NCBI GenBank assembly: GCA_964460185.1
Contig: CAYWTM010000038.1
Coordinates: forward strand, 1-24,810
Source of the DNA: JAVJPJ01 sp040217295
GTDB taxonomy: Bacteria; Pseudomonadota; Alphaproteobacteria; Rhodobacterales; Rhodobacteraceae
Direction: 5' to 3'
DNA: 24,810 nt
The notes under the pieces are model-generated. The model saw nothing but the letters and a program-made list of their open reading frames with translations, did no database searches and was not told the origin of the DNA. This document shows, piece by piece, positions 23,254-24,810 of this stretch. The translations under genes and the position numbers were made by a program. Each line of letters opens with the position of its first letter. The stretch's first letter is position 1.

Positions 23254-24741
23254 TCAATCGATCTTGGGCAGCAGTGCATCGAGGGATGCTTTTGCGTCGC
23301 CATAGAACATGCGGGTGTTGTCCTTGAAGAACAGCGGGTTCTCGATACCGGAATAGCCGGTCCCCTGCCCGCGCTTGGACACGAAGACCTGCTTGGCCTT
23401 CCAGCATTCCAGAACCGGCATGCCGGCGATGGGGCTGTTGGGGTCGTCCTGGGCGGCCGGGTTCACGATGTCGTTCGACCCGATGACGATGGCGACGTCC
23501 GTGTTGGGGAAGTCCTCGTTGATCTCGTCCATCTCCAGCACGATGTCGTAGGGCACCTTGGCCTCGGCCAGCAGCACGTTCATGTGCCCCGGCAGGCGGC
23601 CCGCCACGGGGTGGATCGCAAAACGCACCTCCTTGCCGGCGGCACGCAGTTTGCGGGTCAACTCGCTGACCGCCTGCTGCGCCTGCGCCACCGCCATGCC
23701 GTAGCCCGGGATGATGATGATGCTGTCCGCCTCGTTCAGCGCGGTGGCGACGCCGTCGGCATCGATGGCGACCTGTTCCCCCTCGACCGCCATCTGTTCG
23801 CCCTTGGCCCCGCCAAAGCCGCCAAGAATGACGCTGACAAAGGACCGGTTCATCGCCTTGCACATGATGTAGGACAAGATCGCACCCGACGAGCCGACCA
23901 GCGCGCCCACCACGATCAGCAGGTCATTGCCGAGGCTGAAGCCGATGGCCGCCGCCGCCCACCCGGAATAGCTGTTCAGCATCGACACCACGACCGGCAT
24001 GTCCGCCCCGCCGATCCCCATGATCAGGTGGTAGCCGATGAAGAGCGCCAGAAGCGTCAGCAGAACCAGCGTCCAGCTGCCCGCGTCACCCAGGTACATC
24101 GCCGCCAGAACGACCGAGGCCGCCGCCGCCGCCGCGTTGAGCATGTGACCGCCCGGCAGCTGCTTGGCCGCGGTGTCCACCTTGCCCGCCAGCTTGCCAT
24201 AGGCAATCACCGAGCCGGTGAAGGTCAGCGCGCCGATCCAGATGCCCAGCACCAGTTCCACCCGCAAGATGCCGACCTCGACCGCGGTCTTCTTGGCCAG
24301 AAGCGCCGCAAAGGCCGACAGGCCGCCGCTCAGCTCGTAGGCGGCCGTGCTCAGCACGCCTTCGGGTTGCGGATAGGGCAGCCCCGCGTCGGCGAACATG
24401 CCCGCCACCCGCGACAGTTCGATATCGGCGTTGAAGCCCACGAACACCGCCGCCAGACCGACCAGCGAATGCATGATCGCCACAAGCTCGGGCATTTGCG
24501 TCATCTGGACACGCGTGGCCAGCTGATACCCGACCGCGGCGCCCAGGCCGATCAGGATGATCGACGCGCCCCACAGGCCCTGACCGGGCCCGATCAGGGT
24601 GGCCACGACGGCGATCGCCATGCCGACGATGCCGTACCAGACCGCGCGTTTCGCGCTTTCCTGCCCCGACAGGCCCCCCAGCGAGAGGATGAAGAGAACA
24701 CCCGCGACCGCATAGGCCGCAATCGTAAATCCGAAATCCAT
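23254..24741 (-). CDS. pntB: NAD(P) transhydrogenase subunit beta
   Basis: This 495-residue inner-membrane subunit couples proton entry to hydride transfer from NADH to NADP+, supplying NADPH. The first 290 or so residues hold eight or nine membrane helices, starting FTIAAYAVAGVLFILSLGGLSG and including GHMLNAAAAAASVVLAAM. The rest is the NADP(H)-binding domain III, with IIIIPGYGMAVAQAQ, VRFAIHPVAGRLPGHMNVLLAEA, VAIVIGSNDIVNPAAQDDPNSPIAG (split by turns) and the terminal KRGQGTGYSGIENPLFF and FYGDAKASLDALL. Length and ends match the family. It lies 17 bases after the end of the alpha-subunit gene, so the two form an operon. Confidence 0.96.
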   Translation of the reverse strand: MDFGFTIAAYAVAGVLFILSLGGLSGQESAKRAVWYGIVGMAIAVVATLIGPGQGLWGASIILIGLGAAVGYQLATRVQMTQMPELVAIMHSLVGLAAVFVGFNADIELSRVAGMFADAGLPYPQPEGVLSTAAYELSGGLSAFAALLAKKTAVEVGILRVELVLGIWIGALTFTGSVIAYGKLAGKVDTAAKQLPGGHMLNAAAAAASVVLAAMYLGDAGSWTLVLLTLLALFIGYHLIMGIGGADMPVVVSMLNSYSGWAAAAIGFSLGNDLLIVVGALVGSSGAILSYIMCKAMNRSFVSVILGGFGGAKGEQMAVEGEQVAIDADGVATALNEADSIIIIPGYGMAVAQAQQAVSELTRKLRAAGKEVRFAIHPVAGRLPGHMNVLLAEAKVPYDIVLEMDEINEDFPNTDVAIVIGSNDIVNPAAQDDPNSPIAGMPVLECWKAKQVFVSKRGQGTGYSGIENPLFFKDNTRMFYGDAKASLDALLPKID

Positions 24742-24758
24742 TGTCCCTTACCCCGCGC

Positions 24759-24810
24759 TCAAGATTTCTGGAACATGGCGAGCATGCGCCGTGTCACGAG
24801 GAAGCCGCCG
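24759..24810 (-). CDS. pntA: NAD(P) transhydrogenase alpha subunit, C-terminal end (partial)
   Basis: Only the last 16-17 codons are in the window, reading GGFLVTRRMLAMFQKS then a TGA stop. This is the usual end of the membrane part of the alpha subunit (compare TQRMLKMF near the end of E. coli PntA). In many alphaproteobacteria the alpha subunit is split in two and this would be the second, membrane polypeptide. The window edge cuts the gene, so which arrangement applies is unknown. Confidence 0.8.
   Translation of the reverse strand, partial: GGFLVTRRMLAMFQKS

Noticed and set aside
1..24810. CRISPR array, tRNA, rRNA, prophage or complete insertion sequence
   Set aside because: No regularly spaced direct repeats, cloverleaf-like tRNA sequence, rRNA segments, phage structural genes or full transposase were seen on reading both strands.

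Overview
The window looks like chromosomal DNA of an alphaproteobacterium, most likely Rhodobacteraceae (Roseobacter group). This rests on high G+C, tight gene packing with many 4-base start/stop overlaps, an fdsGBACD-type formate dehydrogenase, a dimethylglycine-dehydrogenase-like flavoprotein beside an MttB-family methyltransferase, and recognisable protein sequences. It is an inference from gene content; no rRNA or tRNA marker is present.

Layout from left to right. (1) 1-280 is a hairpin-rich non-coding stretch at the 3' end of a minus-strand xylonate-dehydratase-like gene (281-2050). (2) A divergent plus-strand operon (2220-6504) encodes a YbbA/LolD-like ATPase, a duplicated-FtsX permease and an HlyD-type adaptor, a tripartite ABC exporter. 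(3) A convergent minus-strand operon, fdsG-fdsB-fdsA-fdhD-fdsD (12510 down to 6532), encodes an NAD-dependent molybdenum formate dehydrogenase with its maturation factor. It is preceded by a LysR regulator on the same strand (12647-13528). (4) Just upstream, also on the minus strand, lies a translationally coupled three-gene operon (18446 down to 13577): a DMGDH/GcvT-type flavoprotein, a homocysteine S-methyltransferase family protein and a non-pyrrolysine MttB-family protein. A divergent LysR gene (18562-19407) faces it. (5) A small secreted protein (19678-19989) has a structured leader and a strong terminator, and is followed by pobA (20194-21363). (6) After a gap with nested inverted repeats, a visibly lower-G+C patch holds a D-2-hydroxyacid dehydrogenase and a BLUF photoreceptor. 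(7) The window ends in pntB and the 3' end of the alpha-subunit gene of the proton-translocating transhydrogenase.

A coherent reading is a one-carbon catabolic block. The flavoprotein/methyltransferase operon would strip N-methyl groups from methylated amines or betaines. Released C1 units (formaldehyde or methylene-THF, then formate) would be oxidised by the adjacent formate dehydrogenase to CO2 and NADH. The substrate cannot be read from the sequence.

The most notable sequence-level observation is a bipartite motif, TTC-N3-ATCGAA-N13-ATYGATAAA. It occurs with identical spacing in front of fdsG and in front of the LysR gene upstream of it, and is a strong candidate for that regulator's operator. 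Other points of interest are an MttB homologue with no pyrrolysine codon and no corrinoid protein nearby, a TTG start overlapping a stop codon, a BLUF protein with a 6-residue insertion beside a dehydrogenase gene, and the small secreted protein. No clearly new defence or mobile system was found.
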